Shown here: piece by piece, positions 26,242-33,309 of the stretch
Numbering within the stretch: the first letter of the stretch is position 1
How the letters are laid out: the number at the start of each line of letters is the position of its first letter
Assembly: GCA_900317285.1 (NCBI GenBank)
Contig: ONGA01000010.1
Span: 86,732 to 150,731, forward strand
Source of the DNA: an uncultured Bacteroidales bacterium
GTDB lineage: Bacteria > Bacteroidota > Bacteroidia > Bacteroidales > P3
Direction of reading: 5' to 3'
DNA length: 64,000 nucleotides
The notes under the pieces: generated by a model
What the model was told of the DNA's origin: nothing
Seen by the model: the letters and a program-made list of their open reading frames with translations, nothing else
The model's database searches: none
Position numbers and translations under genes: made by a program

Positions 26242-26286
26242 TCAATTATCAATTGTCAATTATTGTCAACTATCAATTCTCAACTT
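26242..26286. repeat. 7-bp TCAATTN array at the TrmH/GCAxxG junction
   Basis: Units TCAATTA, TCAATTG, TCAATTA, three extra bases, then TCAACTA, TCAATTC, TCAACTT. The array encodes the last residues of the methyltransferase, supplies its stop codon and ends 8 bp before the next ATG. The same unit type recurs inside the dus gene at 52903-52943. Confidence 0.65.
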
Positions 26287-26814
26287 CTTGAACATTTCCC
26301 ATATCACGATGGCAGCGGCGCAGCTGACGTTGAGCGAGTGCTTGGTGCCGTACTGCGGAATCTCCAGAGAGCCGTCGCAGAGTGGCAGCAGGCTCTCCTG
26401 CACGCCCTCAATCTCGTTGCCCATGACGATGGCAATAGGATGCCCCTCAATTGCCAACTCCTTGTTACTAATTCCTATTTTTATGCTGTCGTCCACTTGC
26501 TCCACGGCATATATCTTGTAGCCACGCTCTTTCAGTCCTTTCACACATTCGGCGGTGTCCTCGTGATAGGACCAGGCTACGCTGTCTTCGGCGCCGAGGG
26601 CGGTCTTGTGTATCTCGCGGTGGGGTGGGGTGGCGGTGATGCCGCAGAGGGCTATATGCTCCACGCGGAAGGCGTCGGAGGTGCGGAACACGGAGCCTAT
26701 GTTGTTCAGCGACCGCACGTTGTCGAGCACCACCGTCAGCGGCAACTTCTCGCTGGCGCGGAATTCCTCGACGCTCATGCGTCCCATCTCCTCGGTCGTC
26801 AGCTTGTGCGTCAT
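26266..26814 (-). CDS. TrmH/SpoU-family RNA 2'-O-methyltransferase
   Basis: The 182-residue SPOUT enzyme methylates ribose in tRNA or rRNA with SAM. Motif 1 is in LDNVRSLNNIGSVFRTSDAF (about 30-49), motif 2 in IAIVMGNEIEGV (about 126-137) and motif 3 in IPQYGTKHSLNVSCAAAI (about 151-168). It lacks an N-terminal L30e-type domain. The target base is not predictable. The C-terminus runs into the 7-bp array. It overlaps the upstream lipoprotein gene by 4 bp. Confidence 0.9.
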   Translation of the reverse strand: MTHKLTTEEMGRMSVEEFRASEKLPLTVVLDNVRSLNNIGSVFRTSDAFRVEHIALCGITATPPHREIHKTALGAEDSVAWSYHEDTAECVKGLKERGYKIYAVEQVDDSIKIGISNKELAIEGHPIAIVMGNEIEGVQESLLPLCDGSLEIPQYGTKHSLNVSCAAAIVIWEMFKKLRIDS

Positions 26815-27356
26815 TTCTTTGATTTTTTTTCGTATTCAAGCAGCTCGTCACGATACTCCTGCCAAGCCTCATACCATTCCGACGACTGCATCAGCTGGTG
26901 GAACTTCTCGGGATGACGTTTCTCTATCTCGACAGCCTTGTCCCACAACATCTCGGATACCCAGCCGTCGCTCCAGTCGAACCACTTGAGGTATAGTTCC
27001 ATCATATCCAGCGTATCGGCTGCGGCCATCTCGCCAGCAATCAGAAACAATGCTCGAGTGAGCTCCACATCTTGCCCATCTACCACAATGACAGAATATG
27101 GTTCTGTTGCCATGAAGACGTGGAAGTCCACCTTGTTCTGCGGCATCAGGGCTTGCAGGTGTTTAATCGATATCTCACTTCCGGCAATGACGCTGTCTTG
27201 TAAGTCGATAAGTTCTTTGAAATAAAACAGTTTCTCTTCAAACCGATCCCAGTTGTCAAAACATACCGCAGGCTCATCAACCTCTTCCTGAGGCTGTCTG
27301 TCGGTTGTGCATGCCACTACCAAAAACAATGCTATAACCCCAATCCACTTTTTCAT
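26811..27356 (-). CDS. Lipoprotein of unknown function
   Basis: The 181-residue protein has a short signal and lipobox LVVAC (Cys about 16). The mature part is acidic and helical, rich in Trp and Asp/Glu (WFDWSDGWVSEMLWDKA), with a charged Lys/Glu end. I recognise no family. Its ATG lies 1 bp after the sufB stop and its end overlaps the methyltransferase gene by 4 bp, so it is in the sufB transcript. Confidence 0.6.
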   Translation of the reverse strand: MKKWIGVIALFLVVACTTDRQPQEEVDEPAVCFDNWDRFEEKLFYFKELIDLQDSVIAGSEISIKHLQALMPQNKVDFHVFMATEPYSVIVVDGQDVELTRALFLIAGEMAAADTLDMMELYLKWFDWSDGWVSEMLWDKAVEIEKRHPEKFHQLMQSSEWYEAWQEYRDELLEYEKKSKK

Positions 27357-27357
27357 G

Positions 27358-28806
27358 TCAACCTACGCTTCCTTCCAGAGATATCGATAAAAGTTTCTGC
27401 GCTTCGACGGCGAACTCCATGGGGAGTTTCTTCAGCACGTCCTTGGCGTAGCCGTTCACGATGAGACCCACCGCGCTCTCGGGCGTGATGCCACGTTGTT
27501 GGCAGTAGAAGAGCTGGTCCTCGCTGATCTTGCTGGTGGTAGCCTCATGCTCAAGGATAGCGGTGTGGTTGTCGGCTTTGATGTAAGGCCAGGTGTGGGC
27601 ACCGCATTGGTCGCCCAGCAGCAGGCTGTCGCACTGCGAATAGTTGCGGGCGTTGTCAGCCCCCTTGCCAATCTGCACCAGACCGCGATAGCTGTTGTGG
27701 CTCTTGCCGGCACTGATGCCCTTGCTCATGATGGTCGAGTGGGTGTTCTTGCCCACATGTATCATCTTTGTACCGGTATCGGCCTGCTGGTAGTTGTTCG
27801 TCACGGCGACGGAATAGAACTCTGCCGTGGAATCATCTCCCTGCAGTATGCACGACGGATACTTCCACGTGACAGCAGAACCCGTCTCCACCTGCGTCCA
27901 GCTGAGCTTCGAGTGCGAGCCCTTGCAGATGCCGCGCTTGGTGACGAAGTTGTAGATGCCGCCCTTGCCATCCTTGTCGCCTGGATACCAGTTCTGCACG
28001 GTGCTGTATTTCACCTCGGCATCCTTCATGACGACAATCTCCACGATTGCCGCATGCAGCTGGTTCTCATCGCGTTGCGGAGCAGTACAACCCTCCATAT
28101 AGCTCACATATGCACCTTCGTCGGCCACGATAAGCGTCCTTTCGAACTGGCCCGTGCCTTTGGCGTTGATGCGGAAATAGCTGCTCAGCTCCATCGGGCA
28201 GCGCACACCCTTGGGGATATAGCAGAACGAGCCGTCACTGAAGACAGCACTGTTGAGGGCGGCGAAGAAATTGTCCATCGACGGCACCACCGAGCCAAGG
28301 TACTTCCTCACCAGGTCGGGGTGCTTCTGCACCGCCTCGCTGATGGGCATGAAGATGATGCCCTTCTCCTCGAGGGCTTTCTGGCTGGTGGTCTTCACAC
28401 TCACCGAGTCCATGATGGCGTCGTAGGCGACTCCCGCGAGAGCCTCACGCTCCCGCAGCGGGATACCCAGCTTGTCGAACGTCGCCAGCAGTTCGGGGTC
28501 CACCTCGTCCATGCTTTTCTTCTTCTCCTGTTTCGGAGCGGCGAAGTATATGATGTCCTGATAGTTAGGAGTCTCGTATTCGAGGTGTGCCCAGTCGGGC
28601 TCCTTCATTTTCTGCCAGCGGCGGAATGCCTCCAGTCGGAACTCCAGCAGCCATTCCGGCTCACCTTTCTTCTGCGAAATCAAGCGCACAATATCCTCGT
28701 CCAAACCCTTGCGGATGGTCTCGGTGTCGATATCTGTGGTGAAACCCCACTTGTATTCTTCATTGGTAACTTCCTGAATAATATCTTTTTCCGTATTCTC
28801 CATCAT
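27358..28806 (-). CDS. sufB: Fe-S cluster assembly scaffold SufB
   Basis: SufB builds iron-sulphur clusters with SufC and SufD. It has 482 residues, normal for SufB. Conserved stretches include [57 protein letters not shown], the cluster-related [12 protein letters not shown] and the C-terminal CQQRGI. ATG at 28806 or 28803 is possible. A TATTTTTG promoter box sits at 28831-28838. The usual sufC and sufD are not next to it: upstream is a terminated MATE gene and downstream an unrelated lipoprotein. Confidence 0.96.
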   Translation of the reverse strand: MMENTEKDIIQEVTNEEYKWGFTTDIDTETIRKGLDEDIVRLISQKKGEPEWLLEFRLEAFRRWQKMKEPDWAHLEYETPNYQDIIYFAAPKQEKKKSMDEVDPELLATFDKLGIPLREREALAGVAYDAIMDSVSVKTTSQKALEEKGIIFMPISEAVQKHPDLVRKYLGSVVPSMDNFFAALNSAVFSDGSFCYIPKGVRCPMELSSYFRINAKGTGQFERTLIVADEGAYVSYMEGCTAPQRDENQLHAAIVEIVVMKDAEVKYSTVQNWYPGDKDGKGGIYNFVTKRGICKGSHSKLSWTQVETGSAVTWKYPSCILQGDDSTAEFYSVAVTNNYQQADTGTKMIHVGKNTHSTIMSKGISAGKSHNSYRGLVQIGKGADNARNYSQCDSLLLGDQCGAHTWPYIKADNHTAILEHEATTSKISEDQLFYCQQRGITPESAVGLIVNGYAKDVLKKLPMEFAVEAQKLLSISLEGSVG

Positions 28807-28830
28807 TAAATATTTATATTAAATAAAATG

Positions 28831-28838
28831 CAAAAATA
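28831..28838 (-). promoter_or_regulatory. Promoter -7 box for the sufB operon
   Basis: TATTTTTG on the minus strand, about 25 bp before the sufB ATG, directly overlaps the T-run of the MATE terminator. It probably drives a transcript that continues to the AraC-type gene at 19235. Confidence 0.6.
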
Positions 28839-28863
28839 CAAAAAAAGTCCGACATGCGGACTT
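28838..28863 (-). terminator. Intrinsic terminator after the MATE gene
   Basis: On the minus strand AAGTCCG, a 5-base loop and CGGACTT are followed by seven T residues in all. It starts 1 bp after the MATE stop codon and separates the htrA-MATE unit from the sufB operon. Confidence 0.85.
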
Positions 28864-28864
28864 G

Positions 28865-30226
28865 TTATTTCATCTCATTTTTCAACTTTCGGTTAATCCA
28901 GACCGCATATGGTACCGATAGCAGGAATGTGAGCACATCCGCGACCCCTTGCGCCATCTGCACGCCTGTCAGTCCGAGCCACATGGGCAGCAACAGTAGC
29001 GCCGGGAGGAAGAAAAGTCCGTTCCTGCAGACACTTAGCAGCGTGGCGGGACCTGTCATCCTGATGTTTTGGAAAAGCATGCCGGTGGTGGTGAACAACG
29101 CCACCAGCGGGAAAGCGGCGCACTGCCAGCGCAGTGTCACAGCCCCTATCTCAATCAGCACCGGATCCTCGGCACGGAAAAGCGCAACTATCTGTGGTGC
29201 AAAGATTAAGCCCACGGCAGAGATAAACAGTAGGAACCCCGTACCCACCCAGGTGGCAAAGACCCACGACTCGCGTACACGCCCATAGAGTTTGGCACCG
29301 AAATTGTAGCCGCACACAGGCTGGAACCCCTGGCTGAAACCCAGCACCACGCTGAAAGCGAACATCATGATGCGCGTCACCACGGCAAATGCCGCCACGG
29401 CGCTCGCCTCCTGACCGGGGGCGGCATAAAGGGCGGCACAATAGTTCAGCGACACCGCCGCGGCACAGTTGAACACCTGCCGGAAAAGCGACGGCAAACC
29501 GCCACGGAATATCTCGTAATACACCCTCCAGCTTGGCTTGAAGTCACGCAGTCTAATATGCACGCTTTCAGGTCTGAATGTTCCATATAAAAGCAGTCCC
29601 CAGGCAAAGAGTTGGCTGATGGCGGTAGCCAGCGAGGCACCGCTCACGCCCATGCCTAAGGTGAAGATAAACAGCGGGTCGAGGACAATGTTGAGAATGG
29701 CGCCACTGACGATGCCCACCATACCGAAACGGGCGTTGCCCTGCAGGCGCAACTGGTTGTTGAGCGTTAGCGCAGACATCATAAATGGCGTAGCCACAAC
29801 GATATAGCGCAGGTAGTCGTTGGCGTATGGCACCACATCAGCCGGGGCTCCCAGCAGCCGGCTCAGCCAGCTGAGGTTGGGCAGGCACACCAGCGCCGCC
29901 GCAAGCCCCAACAGGAACGGCGTGATGAACCCCACCGTGGCAACGACGCTTGCCGACGAGATATTCTTGGCACCCAAAGCCCTGGAAATGTGATTGCCGC
30001 TACCGTGTCCAAAGAAGAATCCAAGTGCCTGTATAAAAGTCATGTAGGCGAACGAGATGCCGATGCCAGCAGTACCCCCGGTACTCAGGCGGCCAATGAA
30101 GGCGGCATCGACGACGTTGTAGAGCGCCGTGGTGACCATCGCGATGATGGTCGGCACAGCCATCTTGCATACCAGCAGCTTCACCGGCTGCCGCGTCATC
30201 TCCTCGTATTTGTCTTCAAGTGTCAC
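28865..30226 (-). CDS. MATE-family efflux transporter
   Basis: The 453-residue inner-membrane antiporter has about 12 membrane segments. It matches the MATE family in length and in motifs such as PTIIAMVTTALYNVVDAAFIG near the N-terminus, the repeat of it in the second half (FRQVFNCAAAVSLNYC) and QGFQPVCGYNFGA. It exports cationic drugs or metabolites using Na+ or H+. The substrate is unknown. It overlaps htrA by 4 bp and ends in a strong terminator. Confidence 0.9.
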   Translation of the reverse strand: MTLEDKYEEMTRQPVKLLVCKMAVPTIIAMVTTALYNVVDAAFIGRLSTGGTAGIGISFAYMTFIQALGFFFGHGSGNHISRALGAKNISSASVVATVGFITPFLLGLAAALVCLPNLSWLSRLLGAPADVVPYANDYLRYIVVATPFMMSALTLNNQLRLQGNARFGMVGIVSGAILNIVLDPLFIFTLGMGVSGASLATAISQLFAWGLLLYGTFRPESVHIRLRDFKPSWRVYYEIFRGGLPSLFRQVFNCAAAVSLNYCAALYAAPGQEASAVAAFAVVTRIMMFAFSVVLGFSQGFQPVCGYNFGAKLYGRVRESWVFATWVGTGFLLFISAVGLIFAPQIVALFRAEDPVLIEIGAVTLRWQCAAFPLVALFTTTGMLFQNIRMTGPATLLSVCRNGLFFLPALLLLPMWLGLTGVQMAQGVADVLTFLLSVPYAVWINRKLKNEMK

Positions 30227-31353
30227 TTGCGGATAATCGACGTATTTCCGTTAGAATTAAGCAGTTTCACTTTCACAACATCGGCCTTTCCGTTACGCAC
30301 ATAATCCACATCCACCTCGTCGCCGGGGGTGAATATTCCGAGCTCTTCCATCATCTCAGCAAAGGTGTTCACCTCCTTGCCAGCCACCCTCAGGATGATA
30401 TCGCCCTGTCGGATGCCGGCACGCTCGGCGGCACAGTCGGGCATCACCTTCGCCACATAGAGCCCCTTGATTTCGCGGGCACCCGTCTGGCGTGCCACAT
30501 TGGCGTCAACCTCAGTGACTTGCACCCCAAGATAGCCACGCTGCACATAGCCGTACAGCTTCAGGTCGGCAGCCACCTTGACGGCAATATTCGACGGGAT
30601 GGCGAACGAGTAGCCGATATAGTTGCCCCCGTTGCCTGAGGCAATAGCGGTAACAACGCCTATCAATTCGGCCTGCGAGTTCACCAAGGCACCTCCACTG
30701 TTACCCGAATTGACAGCTGCATCTGTCTGAAGGAACGACTCTAACGGACTCTCATTCGAGCGGGGATTGTCGATGATATGCATGTTGCGGGCCTTGGCAC
30801 TGATGATGCCGGAGGTCACTGTCGAGGTAAGGTTGAACGGATTTCCGATGGCGAGAACAGGCTCTCCAATGCGCACCAAGTCACTGTTGCCGAACGGGAT
30901 ATAGGTCAAGTCTTCAGCCTCCACTTTAATCACCGCCAAGTCGGTGGCAGGGTCGTTGCCCACCAGTCTCGCTGGCAGTTCGCGGCGGTCGTTAAGGGTC
31001 ACCGTGATGCGTTCGGCGTCCTGAACCACATGGTTGTTGGTCAGGATATAGCCGTCGGCAGTGATGATAACACCCGAACCATAGGCGTTATAGACCTGTT
31101 TCTGAACGCCTTGCTGGATAATAAAACCAAAAAACGACTGATAGAGGGGCGTCATCTGCGTCATCTCGGTCTTGATATGCACCACGCCGTTGATGGTCGC
31201 CGCCGCCACATCGGTAAAGTCGGTAAGCGTCAGGCGCGGCTCACGTACCTGGTCCGTCACCCCAGATACATTCTGAACCTCAGCCGGTTGTGCATTGCAC
31301 GACTGCATGACAAATACGCCAATTGCAGCAACAAGACAGACAATCTTTTTCAT
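30223..31353 (-). CDS. HtrA/Deg-family serine protease, lipoprotein, single PDZ
   Basis: This envelope quality-control protease has 376 residues. The trypsin-like domain has His in TNNHVV (about 107), Asp in ATDLAV (about 136) and Ser in NSGNSGGAL (about 218). One PDZ domain follows (about 265-360). The N-terminus has a signal with lipobox MQSC, so it is likely membrane-tethered like DegS. The ATG at 31353 is used; a longer frame reaches into AT-rich leader DNA. A promoter-like box in repeat copy 2 (31692-31699) points towards it, which would give it a leader of over 300 nt containing the 11-bp array. Confidence 0.92.
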   Translation of the reverse strand: MKKIVCLVAAIGVFVMQSCNAQPAEVQNVSGVTDQVREPRLTLTDFTDVAAATINGVVHIKTEMTQMTPLYQSFFGFIIQQGVQKQVYNAYGSGVIITADGYILTNNHVVQDAERITVTLNDRRELPARLVGNDPATDLAVIKVEAEDLTYIPFGNSDLVRIGEPVLAIGNPFNLTSTVTSGIISAKARNMHIIDNPRSNESPLESFLQTDAAVNSGNSGGALVNSQAELIGVVTAIASGNGGNYIGYSFAIPSNIAVKVAADLKLYGYVQRGYLGVQVTEVDANVARQTGAREIKGLYVAKVMPDCAAERAGIRQGDIILRVAGKEVNTFAEMMEELGIFTPGDEVDVDYVRNGKADVVKVKLLNSNGNTSIIRK

Positions 31354-31464
31354 ATCCAAAAACATCTTTATTTTCTTTTTCCAAAACAACAAATAACACT
31401 TTTTATTGTCCAAGCCGCGAAAAAAAAATCCCCAATTCCCCACCCCTCCTCCAGACCTTCTTGC

Positions 31465-31707
31465 CTATGCTAAATCATAGGTACGACATAGGAGCGATAT
31501 ACTATCATCCATAGACCTACCATAGAGTTACAATAGAGGTACCATAGACCTAGCATAGACCTACCGGACATAGTTTTTTGTAAATTAAAGCAATGTATTG
31601 TTTTGAAAATCAACGCAACTAACAGTTATCTCACTGATAATCAGCCCTTATTTCGATTTTCACATGGATGCTTCATCCCGTTTTGCACTTGCAAAGATAC
31701 GAAAGAT
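31465..31707. repeat. Dispersed 240-bp element, copy 2
   Basis: It has the same order as copy 1: an 11-bp array at 31465-31564 (with variant units TATACTATCATC and AATAGAGGTAC), then the conserved part ending in TTTTGCACTTGCAAAG. It fills most of the 452-bp gap between htrA and rluB, together with the rluB terminator (31755-31782). Base changes in the array relative to copy 1 are scattered. Confidence 0.9.
31692..31699 (-). promoter_or_regulatory. Promoter-like box in element copy 2, upstream of htrA
   Basis: TATCTTTG on the minus strand is a perfect TAnnTTTG box. I find no other such box between it and htrA, so it may be the htrA promoter, with the element as its leader. Confidence 0.45.
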
Positions 31708-31754
31708 ATCCGAACCGACAAAAAAAATTTTGAACATTTTCAAAAACAAAAAAA

Positions 31755-31782
31755 AACGGGAGCCAAAAAGCATCCCGTTTTA
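31755..31782 (-). terminator. Intrinsic terminator of rluB
   Basis: On the minus strand AAAACGGGA, an 11-base loop and TCCCGTTTT are followed by a long T-rich run. It lies 24 bp after the rluB stop codon. Confidence 0.8.
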
Positions 31783-31805
31783 AAGTAAAGCATTCGGAAT
31801 CAACC

Positions 31806-32723
31806 CTAAATCATTTTCAGGTAACCCACCTCTTTTTCCGTAAGCTCTCTCCAGCGTCCACGGGGAAGATCCTTCTTGGTGAGGCCGGCGAAGGTGGTGC
31901 GGTCCAGCTTGTGCACCTCGTAGCCGAGGGCTTCGAAGAGGCGGCGCACGATGCGGTTGCGACCACTGTGCAGCTCGACGCCCACGACGCGTTTGTCGAT
32001 GGTCTTGCCAACGGCAGCATACTGTATATCATCCACATGCATGGGTCCATCCTCCAACTCGATACCCTCCAGGAGCTTCTTCATGTCCTCCTTGGTGACG
32101 GGCTTGTTGAGCTCCACCTGATATATCTTGTACACCTGCGTGGAGGGGTGAGTCAGCTTTTTCGCCAGTTCACCGTCGTTGGTGAAGAGCAGCAGACCCG
32201 TGGTGGCACGGTCGAGACGACCGACGGGATAGATGCGCTCGGAGCAGCAGCCGTCCATGAGCATCATCACCGTACGGCGCTCCTGCGGGTCGTCGGTGGT
32301 GGTGATGAAGCCCTTGGGCTTGTTGAGAAGGAAGTAGCGCAGGCGCTCGCTGCGAAGCTTCTCTCCGCCGTATTGCACCTCGTCGCCGGGCATCACCTGG
32401 TAGCCCATCTCGGTGACCACCTTGCCGTTCACCTTCACGCTGCCTGCGGCGATGAGCTCGTCGGCCTCACGGCGCGAGCAGATACCTGCATGGGCGATGT
32501 ACTTGTTGAGGCGCATGGCTCCCTCGGGATGCGGCTCCTTGGGTTTCTGGGGACCAGCAGGCTTTTTGCCTACGGGACGAGTGCCACGAGCAGGCTTGGT
32601 AGCCCGGTAGGGTTTGTCCCCTCTTTCGGCTCTATTGGGTCTATCGCCTCTATCGGTCCTGCCCTGCCCTGTCTTCGCAGGCTTACTGTTCTCCTTTTTC
32701 TGTCTGTTGTCTTTCTGTATCAT
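31806..32723 (-). CDS. rluB: RsuA/RluB-family pseudouridine synthase with RG-rich N-terminal extension
   Basis: This enzyme isomerises uridine in rRNA. It has 305 residues. Residues 1-68 are a low-complexity basic tail; an S4 RNA-binding domain follows (MRLNKYIAHAGICSRREAD, about 70-88), then the catalytic domain with Asp in VGRLDRATTGLL (about 165-176) and SGRNRIVRRLFEALG. The tail is coded partly by a 9-bp array (32613-32666), giving triplets such as GRT, DRG, DRP, NRA and ERG. RluB versus RluE or RluF cannot be settled. The start overlaps the upstream gene by 41 bp. Confidence 0.9.
   Translation of the reverse strand: MIQKDNRQKKENSKPAKTGQGRTDRGDRPNRAERGDKPYRATKPARGTRPVGKKPAGPQKPKEPHPEGAMRLNKYIAHAGICSRREADELIAAGSVKVNGKVVTEMGYQVMPGDEVQYGGEKLRSERLRYFLLNKPKGFITTTDDPQERRTVMMLMDGCCSERIYPVGRLDRATTGLLLFTNDGELAKKLTHPSTQVYKIYQVELNKPVTKEDMKKLLEGIELEDGPMHVDDIQYAAVGKTIDKRVVGVELHSGRNRIVRRLFEALGYEVHKLDRTTFAGLTKKDLPRGRWRELTEKEVGYLKMI
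32613..32666. repeat. 9-bp array coding the RluB N-terminal tail
   Basis: Plus-strand units TTTGTCCCC, TCTTTCGGC, TCTATTGGG, TCTATCGCC, TCTATCGGT, CCTGCCCTG are in register with codons, so each unit adds three residues with Arg or Lys in the middle. Confidence 0.6.
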
Positions 32724-33195
32724 GATTGTCTGTTTTTTGTTTCCATTCTTCCAAATCTTTCATCGCACGGTAGTGGCCGCCGAAATGCATCACATACGGC
32801 CAGATGTACTCCTTCTCCTGGTATTTCAGGAACCTCTCCACCTCGCGCACAAGCATCAGTAGCACACCGAGCTTGTTCTTGTAGAGCCACTTCAGCGAGT
32901 CTATATCGTGACGGCAGGCAAGGGCGAAGCGCAGGTTGACAGGCGTCAACCCGTTGCGTACCCAGTCGATGGCTTTCTCGTCACCGTCACAGGCATTGCT
33001 CAATATCGCCAACCAGGCATAATTGTTCTTGAAAAGCCACACCATGGCATCGTCGTCACCACGGATGGCGTTGCTGAAGGCCGCCAACTCCGGATAGCCG
33101 CCCCCCACAAGGAATTTGAAGAAATCCGTACGACCTCCGACGCTCTTCACCAGCGCCAGCAGCACCTTGACATCGTATTGTTCCAAGCCTTGCAT
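32683..33195 (-). CDS. Helical-repeat protein of unknown function
   Basis: The 170-residue protein has no signal peptide. About three imperfect repeats of 25-26 residues are visible: each ends in a W-[LV]-[FR/Y]-K-N-like motif (MVWLFKN, IDWVRNGL, LKWLYKNKL) and starts with a run of small hydrophobics. This looks like an ankyrin-like or other alpha-solenoid scaffold. Family and partner are not recognised. The start at 33195 (MQGLEQYD) is preferred to upstream codons in AT-rich DNA. It overlaps rluB by 41 bp. Confidence 0.6.
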   Translation of the reverse strand: MQGLEQYDVKVLLALVKSVGGRTDFFKFLVGGGYPELAAFSNAIRGDDDAMVWLFKNNYAWLAILSNACDGDEKAIDWVRNGLTPVNLRFALACRHDIDSLKWLYKNKLGVLLMLVREVERFLKYQEKEYIWPYVMHFGGHYRAMKDLEEWKQKTDNHDTERQQTEKGEQ

Positions 33196-33226
33196 GCCCC
33201 TTATTAACGGCGACCTTGCATTTATT

Positions 33227-33244
33227 ATTGTGCATACACACAAT
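33227..33244. promoter_or_regulatory. Short inverted repeat in the divergent gap before nfnAB
   Basis: ATTGTG and CACAAT face each other across 6 bases, upstream of the nfnAB promoter. It may be an operator for the divergent genes. Evidence is symmetry and position only. Confidence 0.25.
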
Positions 33245-33264
33245 ATATTTAAGAAAGAATACAA

Positions 33265-33272
33265 TATTTTTG
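33265..33272 (+). promoter_or_regulatory. Promoter -7 box for nfnAB
   Basis: TATTTTTG fits TAnnTTTG. It lies 38-45 bp upstream of the ATG. Confidence 0.6.
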
Positions 33273-33309
33273 CCCTTTTGACGTTACCGAATCAAAAATT
33301 AACACTATT

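Noticed and set aside
26235-26252. Longer start (TTG at 26252) for the C_GCAxxG_C_C gene
   Set aside because: It lies in the 7-bp array and adds residues not seen in the family; ATG 26234 is better.
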